The position numbers and the translations under genes were made by a program. Shown one piece after another: positions 1 through 10,188 of a DNA stretch of 64,000 nucleotides (position 1 is the first letter of the stretch; every line of letters begins with the position of its first letter). Under the pieces are notes generated by a model. The model saw only the letters and a program-made list of their open reading frames with translations. It was not told the DNA's origin and searched no databases. Source of the DNA: Heloderma charlesbogerti (lineage: Eukaryota; Chordata; Lepidosauria; Squamata; Helodermatidae); assembly GCA_026122225.1 (NCBI GenBank), contig JANEZZ010000805.1:310001-374000 (forward strand), written 5' to 3'.

Positions 1-709
1 TCTGGCCAGGGGGGCGCCCTGTCCCTCCGGCCGCGAATCCTGCTGGCCGGCCAGGACACAAATGGCAGCGGCCATAGCCGCCGCCATTTGTATCCCTGCA
101 GTCAGCCACGTAATAGGCTACGTAAATCCTTATGTAGCCTTTCACGGCTGACTTTGGAGGAAAAAAAAGCACATACGCAAATGGCGGCGCCCATGGGTGC
201 TGCCATTTGCGTTCCTTATTTGGGCACATGTAGTCTATGTTGCCCTTATTTTCGCCGTAGTCTACGTAAATGTTTACGTGGACTACATGTGCCCAAATAA
301 GGAAGGCAAATGGCGGCGCCCATGGGCACCGCCATTTGCGTACACGCTTCCCCCCCCCAAAGTCAGCCGTGATAGGCTACGTAAGGATTTACGTAGCCTA
401 TCATGGTGTTTTTGGAAAATTTAGCCGTGATAGGCTACGTAAAACTTTACGTAGCCTATCACGTTTGTTTGTTTTTTACTGGGAAATGGCGGTGTTGGCA
501 GCCGGTCGGAAGACGGGCCGCCACCGCCGCACCGCTGCCGCCGCACCGCCGCTGTGAGCCGCCAGTGCCAGGGACATTCGCCAAAGGTAAGTCCCATTCC
601 GGGGGTGGCGGGGGGGGGTGGCGGAGAATTTCTCCAGCAATTTTGGGGAGCCGAATGCGTTGGCATTCGGCCTCCTGGAGATTCGTGGAGAAATTCTCCG
701 CCATCCCTA
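1..709 (-). mobile_element. Foldback hAT-like element E1 (partial, A end present)
   Basis: The window opens inside a copy of the foldback family. The right (A) end reads GAGAAATTCTCCGCCATCCCTA and is followed by 710-717 CCTGGCAT, the presumed 8-bp target duplication; its partner lies outside the window. The interior shows the family modules: an ATTTGCG-CATGGGC palindrome (about 178-345), a TAGTCTACGTAAA palindrome (about 230-290), and two tandem GTGATAGGCTACGTAAA palindromes (about 363-460). On the A side are an ATGGCGG start (486) and an outward splice-donor-like GGTAAGT (586-592). The short frame from this ATG stops before the donor in this copy. The element interrupts the Gypsy RNase H region. 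Assignment to hAT rests on 8-bp duplications and the TIR seen at sister copies. Confidence 0.85.
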
Positions 710-2094
710 CCTGGCATCATCTGCTGGAGGGGGCACAGCACCCAGTCGAAGTTAGAACTGACCATTGCAACCTGCTACATCTTCAGACAGCCCGTGCCTT
801 AAACCTGCAGCAGATTAGGGGGAAAAAAATCACTTTTTTTCCCCTGGTTCCACCTTAAGATTTGCCATGTGAAGGCCTCCGACAACCTACAAGCAGATGC
901 TCTTTCTCGTAAGCTGGACCTCCAGGTGAGGGAAATCCCCCCCTCTCTGATTATTCCCCCCCAAAGCCTGGCGGCAGCTGCGGTGCCTCACTCTTGGGAG
1001 GAGCTCCTTTACTGTGAACTGGCTCAGGATGCTTTTGTCCACACAAAAGTGGAGGAATTGGGGCTAGCCTCTGCCCCCCCAGTTTACCCCCTTCTCTTTG
1101 TGAGGTGGCCTGCTTTACCATTCTGGCTGGGTCTATGTGCATTATAGTCCCCTCTGTGAGAAGGTCCTCCATCAGTGCCACAACTCCCCCACTGCTGGGC
1201 ATTTTGGCTTCACCATGACCCTGCACGGAGTGACGTGGGATTTTTGGTGGCCTCGTGTGTGTCAGGACGTCAAGTCCTATGTCGCCTCCTGCCCAACCTG
1301 CCAGTGGGTGAAGGCACCCTCAGGCAAGCCCACAGGCTTGCTTCACCCCCTGCCTACCCCCTCAGGACCTTGGAAACTGCTCTCCCTTGACTTCATCACT
1401 GACTTGCCTCGCTCACATGGTAAGACCACTATTCTGGTGTTAGTGGATTTGTTTTCTAAGATGACCCATTTCATCCCCTGCTCTGGGTTGCCCACAGCCA
1501 GGGAGATGGCAGAGCTTTTTTTTGGCACATGTTTTCTGGCTCCACGGATGGCCCAAGGGTCTCATTTCAGATAGGGGGGCCCAATTCACTGCCCATTTCT
1601 GGAGGGAGCTACTTGGGCTTCTCCATGTGATGCTCCATCTTTCCTCCATCCACCATCCTCAGACGGACAGTCAGACCGAGCGCACCAATGCAACTCTAGA
1701 GCAATATTTGTGCTGTTATGTCAATTACCAGCAAGATGACTGGTTTTCCTTGCTGCCTCTCACAGAATTTGCTTATAACAATGCCTGCCATGCTTCCACC
1801 CGCTAAACTCCATTTTTGGCCAATTTTGGTTACCACCCCAAGGCTTGCCTGTCCACCCTAGCTCCCTCTTCGGGGCCTGCAGCCCATGAGTTTTTAGAGG
1901 AGTTGCGAGTGGTACACCACCTCTTATGGGACTCCCTCGAGCAAGCCAAGACAGCCTACAAGGCCTCTGCAGACCGGCAGCACCAGCTGGGTCCATCTCT
2001 GCAACTGGGGGACTGGGTTTGGTTGTCTGCCCAATACCTCCCCTCTCACTCACCCGCAAACAAGCTCGCGCTTTGTCGCATGGGGCCTTTCCAG
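710..2094 (+). pseudogene. pol: Ty3/Gypsy pol remnant: RNase H end and integrase
   Basis: The frame just after E1 gives an RNase H tail (HPVEVRTDHCNLLHL, then ADALSRKLD at about 893-925). It is followed by integrase: an HHCC zinc-binding part (H..CHNSPTAGHFG and SCPTCQW, about 1160-1310) and the catalytic core with D in SLDFITDLP (about 1386), D in LISDRGAQF (about 1563) and E in SQTERTN (about 1671). The three acidic residues of the DDE triad are therefore all present. The gene is dead: there is a frame change near 1530-1540, a stop at 1804-1806, and insertions of E1 and E2. The next segment continues after E2. The element lies on + and its protease, reverse transcriptase and gag would lie upstream of the window. 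Family placement in the chromodomain-bearing Gypsy group follows from the C-terminal part at 3100-3320. Confidence 0.9.
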
Positions 2095-2975
2095 TAGGGA
2101 TGGCGGAGAATTTCTCCCCGAAACTTCGGGGGGCCGAGCGCCAACGTGTTCGGCCCCCCGAACAAGTTTCGGGGAGAAATCCTCCGCACCCCCCCGCACC
2201 CTGCACCCCCCCCGGGACGGGACTTACCTTCCCTGAATGTCCCTCCCGGCGGCGGGTCCAGCTGGCGGTTCGTCGGGTGTTCGAGCGGGGCAGGAGCGGC
2301 AGCCGGTCTTTCGACCGGCTGCCGCCCCCGCCATTGCAATAAAAGAAAAAAAAAACCAAACGTCCCCTGATAGGCTATGTGATGATTCACGTAGCCTATC
2401 ACGGCTAGATTTGCAAAGTCAGCCGTGATAGGCTACGTCAATCGTCACGTCGCCTATCACGGGTGACTTAAAAAAAAAAAGTGTGTACGGATAATGGCGG
2501 CCCCCATAGGGAGCCGCCATTCCCGTTCCTTATTTGGTCGCTGTAGTCTCCGTAAATGTTTATGTAGACTACGGCGAAAATAAGGGCAACGCTATTTGCG
2601 TTGCCCTTATTTTCGCCGTACTCTACGTAAACATTTATGGAGACTACAGCAACTAAATAAGGAACGCGAATGGCGGCTCCCTATGGGGGCTGCCATTCGC
2701 GTACGCGCTTTTTTTTTTTTTAAAGTCACCTGTGATAGGCTACGTGACGATTAACGTAGCCTATCACGGCTGACTTTGCAGATCTAGCCATGATAGGCTA
2801 CGTGAATTGTCACATAGCCTATCAGGGGGCGTTTTTTTTTTTAACTTTGGCGTTCGCGGCTGGGCGAGGCGGGAAGCCTCCTCCCCGGCCTGAACTTCGC
2901 GGGGGGAGCAGCGAAGCGCTCCCCCCCACCGCGAACAAGCTGCGAGAAAAGGTAAGTGACTTTCGTCCACCCCTA
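2095..2975 (+). mobile_element. Foldback hAT-like element E2
   Basis: Starts TAGGGATGGCGGAGAATTTC (A end) and ends CTTTCGTCCACCCCTA (B end). It is flanked by CTTTCCAG (2087-2094) and CTTTCCTG (2976-2983), an 8-bp duplication with one mismatch. On removing it the Gypsy integrase C-terminal frame continues on the other side. Internally it carries four GATAGGCTACGT palindromes in two tandem pairs (about 2365-2460 and 2733-2825), two AATGGCGGC...GCCGCCATT palindromes, and a large central mirror in which AAGGGCAACGC and GCGTTGCCCTT face each other around 2583-2615. Splice-donor-like sites point outward at both ends (ACTTACC near 2222; GGTAAGT at 2951-2957). Confidence 0.93.
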
Positions 2976-3365
2976 CTTTCCTGATTACGGCCCAGATTAA
3001 CCCTGTTGCTTTTCGCCTGGCTCTTCCCCCCTCTATGAAGATCCATTCTGTTTTTCATTGGTCCTTGCTGTCCCCCCTGGTTTCTGGTGACCGTCATCAC
3101 TCAGCCAGCTCCCCCCCCCCACAGCCAGTGCTGGTGAAGGGGGAGGAGGAGTTTGAGGTCGCGGAGATTCTGGACTCCCACCTTTCTCACAGCCGCCTGC
3201 AATATCTGGTGGACTGGAAGGGGTACGGGCCAGATGAGAGATCCTGGGAACCCACAGAAAATGTGCATGCTCCATTGCTGCTGAGGCTTTTCCACCAGCT
3301 GTACCCCCACAAACCTGGGGCCCCAGGGGAGGAGCACAAGGGGGGGCTTATGGGAGTGGGGATGA
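2976..3365 (+). pseudogene. pol: Ty3/Gypsy integrase C-terminus with chromodomain
   Basis: This continues the polyprotein after E2. About 3120-3315 encodes a chromodomain: VAEILDSHL, then LQYLVDWKGYG, then DERSWEPTENV, the usual order of the conserved chromodomain blocks including the aromatic W/Y residues that contact methyl-lysine in functional domains. In chromoviral Gypsy elements this domain guides integration to marked chromatin. The frame is open through this part and stops at about 3391, just inside the LTR. A purine-rich tract (about 3343-3365) directly precedes the LTR and fits a polypurine tract for plus-strand priming. Confidence 0.88.
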
Positions 3366-3908
3366 TGTCAGGGTGGAAACTGAGCCCATAGAGCCCCAGA
3401 GCAGTTCGGATTCTGAGGAGGAACATCAATCCATGGGAGAGGAGCTCGCTCATCTCTCACAAGCACAGCAGCTGGCAGAGATTCCTCCTGCCAGCATTCC
3501 TGGGATAGAGAGTGACCCTGGCAGTGAGAGTGCACTGGAGGGGGGCTTGCTGGACACTCAGCGCAGACTCAGGGAGCGATGACAGATGGAGGGCGCCGAA
3601 AGGAGGTGTACCGCTCACTTGGTGCTCAAACAACAGTCACGTCCCGAGGACCCAAGTGAAAGAGGGAGGATCTTTCCCTAGCCCATAAGTTCAGGGTCTT
3701 CCTGTGGTTCTCCTTCAAACGGGGACCAACTGCCTTACCTGGAGCTTAGGCTATCTTTCCCCAGTGCTGTTCCTTGCTTAGTCACTAGTGATTAGTATCT
3801 GAAAGAGTCATAAAGGAATAAAGCCTTGGAAAGAATCTTCATCGTCTGTGTGTGTCCTGAGTTGGCTATTGGAGGGGACTGCAAAAGGCAGCTAGGGCAC
3901 TCCTGACA
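3366..3908 (+). repeat. 3' LTR of the Ty3/Gypsy element
   Basis: The repeat runs from TGTCAGGGTGG to CTCCTGACA (TG...CA ends) directly after the polypurine tract. It is clearly homologous along its length to the solo LTR at 4305-4834. A polyadenylation signal AATAAA lies near 3819. Upstream of it, in the U3 part, is a reading frame with an acidic SSDSEEE block, followed after one stop (TGA, about 3580) by MEGAERR, which matches the frame in the solo LTR. The next base after the LTR, 3909, is already Penelope-like sequence, so the Gypsy element appears to be inserted in that element. Confidence 0.85.
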
Positions 3909-4304
3909 AGTTCCATGTGTGCTCCATATGCACTAACTAGTCCTTGAGATTTTTTGTTCTCTTGAACCTTACCCTGGATCCTGTAGTTAGACCAATATGC
4001 ATTTGTAATTTTTTTCTGACCGGGTTGAAAAGGAAGAATACATGTTGTTTGCTGTTCAATTTGTTATTTTCCCATTCTTTTGTGGGAACCTAATAAGATG
4101 TCTTGTTTACAGGCATGCATTCTATTCATAGCTGATTTTATCATCTGGGTAGCATATCCCCTTTCTTGAAGGCATTGTGCCTTCAAGAAATGGGATACAT
4201 GATTGTGTATCATGAAGAAATCATGATAACGATCATGATTTTTTGAAGAAATCTTGACTTCTTGAGGAGTTACGTTTTATTCTTAAAAACTGACTGTTGG
4301 GTAA
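3909..4304 (-). pseudogene. Penelope-like element, C-terminal RT/linker part
   Basis: Reading the minus strand from 4304 down gives a degenerate frame including QQTTCILPFQPGQKK (about 4005-4055), a block typical of the region between the reverse transcriptase and the GIY-YIG nuclease of Penelope-like elements. Stops interrupt it. It is separated from the rest of the same element (4840-5760) by the solo LTR at 4305-4834. I did not recognise a GIY-YIG domain, which would have to lie beyond the Gypsy insertion. The Penelope call is strong for 4840-5540 and inferred by continuity here. Confidence 0.65.
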
Positions 4305-4834
4305 TGTCAGGGTGGACACTGAGCCCATAGAATCCCAGAGTAGTTCTGATTCTGAGGAAGAGCAGTCGCTCCTGTGAGAGGAGCTCGCTCCTTTTTCCCA
4401 GGGCCAACAGCTGATGGAGATTTCTCCCACCAGCATTCCTAGCTTAGATAGCAGTCCTGGGAGTGACAGAGCATGGAAAGCAGACTTGATGGATGCACGA
4501 CGCCGACGCAGAGAGCAGCGCCAAATGGAGGGCGCAGAAAGGAGGCGTAGTGCCCGGTTGGCGCACAAACAACGGCTGCGCTCAGAGGATCCAAGGGAAA
4601 AGGGGAGGGACTCTCCCTAGTCCTTAAGTTCAGGGGTCTGCCAGTAATTCCCTTTCAAACGGGGACCAACTGTTCCAACCTAGGGCATAGGTGCTCTGCT
4701 GCTCAGATCTAGTTGCAAACAGTAGAGTTGTTAAGTTGTAAAAGAAGAATAAAGCTTTGAAAAGAATCCCTTTGTCTGTATCTGGACTTGGCTACTGGAT
4801 TAGACTGAGAGAGGCCTCCAAGGAGCCCTTGACA
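4305..4834 (+). repeat. Solo Ty3/Gypsy LTR with 5-bp target duplication
   Basis: The sequence starts TGTCAGGGTGGACACTGAGC and ends GAGCCCTTGACA. It is bounded on both sides by GGTAA (4300-4304 and 4835-4839), the 5-bp target duplication typical of Gypsy integration. It is homologous to the 3' LTR at 3366-3908, but at 530 bp and with many differences it is a separate, diverged insertion. No internal region remains, so it is the product of LTR-LTR recombination. AATAAA lies near 4749. An arginine-rich frame is open from about 4380 to 4620 (SSDSEEE-like acidic start upstream with one stop, then RRRREQRQMEGAERRR), parallel to the one in the other LTR. Confidence 0.92.
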
Positions 4835-4839
4835 GGTAA

Positions 4840-5760
4840 ATTGTTTCAGAGGTGTACTGGATGGTAAATATTGTATCTTAGAAAGGTGTTTTTATTTGTG
4901 GGTTTATGGAAAATTGTAGTCAAAACATCATGTGTATGTTTTTTTACAATTGCATCCAGGAAATTTACCTGGTCCATATTGTATGTTGTTTCAAAACTGT
5001 ATTTACCCACCGGGAAAACTCTTCTAACTTGTGGTGTGAATGCCTCCAAATCATAAACCCATCATCAATGTATCTTAATCATATAATTATATTGCAACCT
5101 TATGGATTATTATCAAAAATAAATTGTTGTTCAAAATCTTGCATATATAAATTGGCAATTTCTGGGACCATGAGGGACCCAGCGCTATCCCTTTGACTTG
5201 CCAAAGAAAGTTCTTATTAAATGAAAAATAGTTCTTCTGCAAGCTATATCAGCCAATGAGGTCAAAAAATGGGTTGGTGGGTTTCTTTTTGCACATTTTT
5301 GTAACATACTAATGGCTAAAATGTCTTCTTGCTGTACCTTAATGGATACAGTGTTCTGTAAAAATAAATAAGTAAAATGTGTGGAGTCCCGAATGTATGA
5401 TTGCATAGATGGGATAAAAGGCTTTAAAAATGATCAACAAATTGAGATATAAGTTCTAGTCTTGAATCATTCCCTGAGACTATGAGATGACCTAGAGCAG
5501 GAATGATGCCTTTGTGGATCTTTGGAAGACCATAAAAAAGGGCACCCTAGGATTTTTCTTAAGCAAGAAATTATATTCAGATACACTGATCCACCACATA
5601 ACTTGGCCTTCTTCCAAGATGTTACTAATTTGCAAACTTATTTCTTTAGTAGGATTGCTTGCAACTGGAATGTACGAGGTCTGATCTTGCAGTTGGCATA
5701 GTACCTCTGCTACATATTAGCTTTTATATCAACAACATAGTGGAGGTCCTAACATTCCCC
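4840..5760 (-). pseudogene. Penelope-like element reverse transcriptase
   Basis: On the minus strand, in order, are FYGLPKIHKG (about 5500-5535), the hallmark fingers motif of Penelope-like reverse transcriptases, then IVSGNDSR (about 5462-5485), MQSYIRDSTHF (about 5374-5406), RYIDDGFMIW (about 5035-5065) with the catalytic YIDD box, and HDVLTTIFHKPTNKN (about 4880-4930). The catalytic aspartates are intact, but a TGA precedes the YIDD block and there are frame changes, so it is inactive. The polymerase copies RNA at a chromosomal nick in active members. The minus-strand N-terminal part fades into unrecognised sequence before the Bov-B 3' end at about 5775. Confidence 0.88.
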
Positions 5761-5774
5761 TCCTTCTATCCTCT

Positions 5775-6655
5775 GTCTATTGTTGCCGCTGTTCAGTCAT
5801 TAAGTCATGTCTGACTCTTCGTGACCCCATGGACCATAGCATGCCAAGCCTCCCTGTCCTCCGCTCTCTCCCGGAGTGTGCTCAAGTCCATATTCATTGC
5901 ATCAGTGATGCTATCTAGCCATCTCATCCTCTGCCGTCCCCTTCTCCTTTTGCCTTCAGTCTTTCCCAGCATCAGGGTCTTTTCCAGAGAGATTTCTCTT
6001 CGCATTAGGTGGCCAAAATATTTGAGCTTCAGCTTCAGTATCTGTCCTTCCCTGAAGTCAGGGTTGATTTCCTTTAGGATGGACTGATTTGACCTCCTTG
6101 CAGTCCAGGGGACTCGTAAGAGTCTTCTCTGCACCACAGTTCAAAAGCATTGATTCTTTGGTGCTCAGCCTTCCTTATAGCGCACCTCTCACAGCCATAC
6201 GTTACTACTGGGAAAACCATAGCTTTGATTATATGGACCTTTGTCGGCAAGGTGATGTCTCTGCTTCTGACTATGCTGTCTAGGTTTGCCATAGCTTTCC
6301 TCCCAAGGAACAAGCGTCTTTTAATTTCATGGCTGCAGTCACCGTCTGCGGTGAGCTTGGAGTCCAAGAAAATAAAATTTGTCACTGCTTCCATTTCTTC
6401 TCCTTCTATTTGCCAGGAAATGATGGGGCCGGTTGCTATGATCTTAGTTTTTTTAATGTTGAGTTTCAAACCAGCTTTTGCACTCTCCACTTTCACCCTC
6501 AACAAGAGGCTCTTGTCTTGAGATCCTCTTCACTTTCTGCCATTAGGGTGGTATCGTCTGCGTTTCTGAGGTTGTTGATAATTCTCCCAGCAGTCTTAAT
6601 TCTGACCTGTGATTCATCCAACCCGGCATTTCTCATGATGTACTCTGCATATAAG
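5775..6655 (-). pseudogene. Bov-B (RTE) LINE, 3' half
   Basis: The minus strand encodes the C-terminal part of the RTE reverse transcriptase. Near 6525-6560 it reads ADDTTLMAESEEDL, the polymerase active-site block with the residue before ADD changed. It then continues as LNIKKTKIIATGPI, GCERCAIRKAEHQRINAFEL and the C-terminal block MNMDLSTLRERAEDREAW, ending in the typical 3' tail at about 5775-5800. A frame change near 6090-6130 breaks the frame. The element is split by E3 and continues at 7449. Bov-B is well known in squamates and ruminants through horizontal transfer. Confidence 0.95.
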
Positions 6656-7448
6656 TAGGGATGTACAAAAGTGACTTACCTTTAACGAAATTTGATTCGA
6701 GGTGGGGGGGAGGTGCTCTGCCCTCCCCCCCCGAATCCTGGCCGGCCAGGTGCGCAAATAGCGACGTCCATAGCCGCCGCCGTTTGTGTCCCTGCAGTCA
6801 GCCATGATAGGCTATGTAAATGTTTATGTAGCCTATCACAGCTGATTTAAATGAAAAAAATGCGCGTACGCAGATGGCGGCACCCATGGGCGCTGCCATT
6901 TGTGTTCCTTATTTTGACATGTCTTAATCTACGTAAACATTTACATAGACTACGGCAAAAATAAGGGGAACGCAAATAGTGTAGTGTCTATGCTATTTGT
7001 GTTCCCCTTATTTTCACCGCCTTAGTCTACGTAAATGTTTACGTAGACTAAGACGTGTCAAAATAAGGAACGCAAATGGCAGCGCCCATGGGTGCTGCCA
7101 TTTGCGTATGCGCATTTTTTTCCCTTTAAATCAGCTGTGATAGGCTACGTAAACATTTACATAGCCTATCACGGTATTTTTTAAAAATCTAGCCGTGATA
7201 GGCTACGTAAATCTTTACGTAGCCTATCACATTTTTTTTTTTACTGGAAATGGCAGCGGTGGCAGCCGGTCAGAAGAACCGCTGCCGAACTGCCGCGGGA
7301 GCCACCGCCGCCAGGAGGATTCGTCCAAGGTAAGTCCCGTCCCGGAGGGGGTGGGGAGGGAAGACCGTTTCGCCACCAATTTTGGGGGGCCGAATGCACT
7401 GGCATTCGGCCTCCCCAAGATTCGTGGCGAAATTCTCTGACATCCCTA
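6656..7448 (-). mobile_element. Foldback hAT-like element E3
   Basis: Starts TAGGGATGTACAAAAGTGAC (B end), ends AATTCTCTGACATCCCTA (A end), and is flanked by a perfect 8-bp duplication CATATAAG (6648-6655 and 7449-7456). The interrupted Bov-B sequence is continuous once the element and one copy of the duplication are removed, which fixes the element boundaries to the base. The interior carries the TACGTA palindromes and the central mirrored block around 6960-7010. Outward donor-like sites are ACTTACC near 6671 and GGTAAGT near 7328. Confidence 0.95.
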
Positions 7449-8440
7449 CATATAAGTTAAATAAGCAGGGCGACAATATACAGCCTACTCCTTTCACAGT
7501 TTTGAACCAATCTGTTGTTCCATGTCTGGTTCTTACTGTTGCTTCTTGACCCTAGTACAGGTTTCTCAGGAGACAGGTAAGGTGGTCTGGTACTACCATC
7601 TCTTCAAGAATTTGCTAGAGTTTGTTGTGATCCACACAATCAAAGGCTTTAACGTAGTAAATGAAGCAGACATAGACATTTTTCTGGAATTCTCTTGCTT
7701 TCTCCATGATCCAGCGAATGTTGGCGGTTTGATCTCTAGCTCCTCTGCCTCTTCAGAACCCAGCTTGTACTTCTGGTAGTTCACATACTGCTGAAGCCTA
7801 GCTTGTAGGATTTTGAGCATAACCTTGCTGGCATGTGAAATGAGCGCAATTGTACGGTAGTTTGAGCACTCTTTGGCATTGCCCTTCTTTGGAACTGGAA
7901 TGTAAAATGACCTTTTCCAGTCTTGTGGCCACTGTTGAGTGTTCCAAATTTGTTGGCATATTGAGTGCAGCACTTTAACAGCATCATATTTTATGATTTT
8001 AAATAGCTCAGCTGGAATACTGTCATGTCTGCTAGCTTTGTTGTTAGTAATGCTTCCTAAGGCCCACTTGACTTCACTCTCTAGGATGTCCGGCTCAAGT
8101 TCAGTGACCGCACTATCATGGCTATCAGTGACATTCAGATCTTTCCTGTATAGTTCTTCTGTGTATTCTTTCCACCTCTTCTTAATCTCCTCTGCTTCTG
8201 TTAGGTCCCTGCTTTCTTTGTCCTTTATCATGCACAAAATGTTCCCTTGAAATCTCTGATTTTCTTGAAAAGATCTCTAGTCTTCCCCATTCTATTGTTT
8301 TCCTTGATTTCTTTGCATTGCTCATTTAAGAAGGCCTTCTTGTCCCTCCTTGCTATTTTCTGGAAATCTGCATTCAGTTGGGTATATCTTCCCCTTTCTC
8401 CCTTGCTTTTTGCTTCCCTTCTTTCCTCAGCTACTTGAAA
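7449..8440 (-). pseudogene. Bov-B (RTE) LINE, reverse transcriptase core
   Basis: The minus strand 8237-7593 is one open frame with RT fingers/palm blocks: RWKEYTEELYRKD, then SRHDSIPAELFKI, IPVPKKGNAKECSNYRTIAL, and KVMLKILQARL. These are the conserved early RT blocks of RTE LINEs (the KKG...NYRTI block is diagnostic of non-LTR RTs). Sequence resembling further upstream Bov-B runs to about 8440 and then stops, so the copy is 5' truncated and lacks the endonuclease. It continues into 6655-5775 across E3. Confidence 0.93.
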
Positions 8441-8449
8441 AGCCTAATC

Positions 8450-9265
8450 AGACATCGTAAAATATCCGTTCTTTTGTATGCGGATAATATGGTCCTTCTA
8501 TTGTGCACCCAAAAAGTGATGTGAAGGCTACTGAGGAGGTTTGGAGAATATTGTGAATGTGAACATCTTAAAATCAACTACTCCAAAGCTAAAATAGTAG
8601 TGTTTGCCAAACAACCAAGAATACACAAATGGGCCCTTGATGGCCAGCCTATTATGCAAGCCCCCTCCTTTAAGTATCTAGGGATCCACTTTTCAGAAAC
8701 ATTTTCCTGGAAGTGTCATAAATCAGCAGCTAAGTTAATAGCAATTAGATCTATGAAAGTTTGTAATTTTTTCTTTAAAGGGAAAGGTGGATGTTTGGTA
8801 CCTCCAGCACTAAAAATGTTTGTAGGGAAAGTGCTAGCTTGGCTTCTCTGTGGTGTAGAAATATGAGGGCAAGGGAGGGTTTGAAGAATTGGAAGTTATT
8901 CAAAACAAATTTTAAAGATATATTTTAGCTCTACCCCCAAACACCCCAGCTGCTCTCCTTCATACTGAGGTGGGTTTATCCTCTATTTCTGTGAGGGCAA
9001 TTAACCCAGTTCTTGTATCTTAAAAAAATTGTTGGATATGCCTGAGCATTATATAGCAGAGCTCTGTTTTCAAGAACAAAACAGTACAGGACATTCATCC
9101 CACAATACAGATGAAAGACTTGCTCAATATTTCCTGATTGTGCCCCCCTTCTTTCGGGAGCAGGGCTTGTAAACAAAACTCCAGGATTGGATGCATCTAA
9201 TGGATGCAAGTCAGGATAGGAGAGCTATCCAGTCATCTGGTTTCATTAGATGGTACTGTGGCTAG
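8450..9265 (+). pseudogene. LINE reverse transcriptase remnant (clade uncertain)
   Basis: From about 8465 the plus strand reads ILLYADNMVLL-like sequence: a YADD active site with the second aspartate changed to asparagine. A thumb-like stretch follows: LRRFGEYCECEHLKINYSKA and, in the open frame 8600-8866, SFKYLGIHFSETFSWKCH. KYLGI after the catalytic box is typical of non-LTR reverse transcriptases. After about 8866 the frame is full of stops. I cannot assign the clade. A short tail at 10146-10188 may be its continuation beyond E4. Confidence 0.7.
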
Positions 9266-10145
9266 TAGGGATATCAGAGAATTTCACCATGAATCTCGGG
9301 GAGGCTGAATGCCAGCACATTCAGCCCCCGAAATCGGTGGCGGAACAGTCTGCCCCCCCGTATGGGACTTAACTTCGGCGAATCTTCCTGGCAGTGGCAG
9401 CTCCAGCGGCGGTTCGGCGGTGGTTCGGCGGCAGCGGTGGCAGTGGCCGGTCTTCCGACCGGCCGCCGCCGCCGCCATTTCCAGTAAAACAAATAAACAA
9501 ACAAAAAACCGTGATAGGCTACGTAAATGTTTACATAGCCTATCACGGCTAGATTTTTAAAAAACACCATGATAGGCTACGTAAATGTTTACGTAGCCTA
9601 TCACGGCTGATTTAAAAGGGGAAAAAAACCGCCCGTACGCAAATGGCAGCGCCCATGGGTGCCGCCATTTGTGTTCCTTATTTTCGCACGTCTTAGTCTA
9701 TGTAAACATTTCCGTAGACTAAGTCGGCGAAAATAAGGGGAACGCAAATAGCGTAGCGTAGCAAAATAGCGTAGCAAAGTAGCATAGACTAAGACGTGCC
9801 AAAATAAGGAACGCAAATGGCGGCGCCCATGGGCGCCGTCATTTGTGTAAGCGTGGTTTTTTTTCTTTTCAATCAGCCGTGATAGGCTATGTAAACATTT
9901 ACGTAGCCTATCACAGCTGACTGCAGGGATGCAAATGGCGGCAGCTACGGCCGCTGCCATTTGAGGAGCCGGCCAGCCAGGATTCGGGGGGGGAGGGACG
10001 GAGTGCCTCCCCCCCAGCCTGAATATCGGGGGGTAGGGACGGAGCGCCTCCCGCCCAGCCAGAATTTTTGGGGGAGGGATGGAGTGCCTCCCTCCAACCG
10101 CGAATGTCACCCTTCAAAAAGCTAAGTGACTTTCGTACACCCCTA
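9266..10145 (+). mobile_element. Foldback hAT-like element E4
   Basis: A end TAGGGATATCAGAGAATTTC, B end CTTTCGTACACCCCTA. Flanks are GTGGCTAG (9258-9265) and GATGCTAG (10146-10153), matching at six of eight positions, an aged duplication. Palindrome pairs lie at about 9508-9606 and 9880-9912. On the minus strand an ATG at about 9478 opens an Ala/Arg-rich frame towards the A end, with the donor-like site degraded to ACTTAACTTC. Confidence 0.85.
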
Positions 10146-10188
10146 GATGCTAGAAACCTATCTCCATACTTTCAGATTCTGAAATTTT
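10146..10188 (+). other. Short non-foldback spacer between E4 and E5
   Basis: These 43 bases are the only non-foldback DNA between two adjacent copies. They begin with the E4 target duplication and so belong to the same unit that precedes E4, probably the LINE remnant. The right flank of E5 is instead DIRS gag, so this spacer marks a breakpoint between two unrelated elements. Confidence 0.5.

Noticed and set aside
178..345. Palindromes as operators or terminators of a bacterial type
   Set aside because: The context is eukaryotic mobile DNA. The stems recur at the same place in every copy of one transposon family.
2341..2830. CRISPR-like array of spaced repeats
   Set aside because: The repeated GATAGGCTACGT units are palindromes in transposon copies with matched flanks. 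The spacing is not regular, and the DNA is clearly vertebrate.
9601..10110. A 169-codon frame on the minus strand within E4, and similar long frames in other foldback copies
   Set aside because: These arise because palindromic, GC-rich modules read open on both strands. They are not conserved as frames between copies, apart from the short A-side frame reported as a finding.
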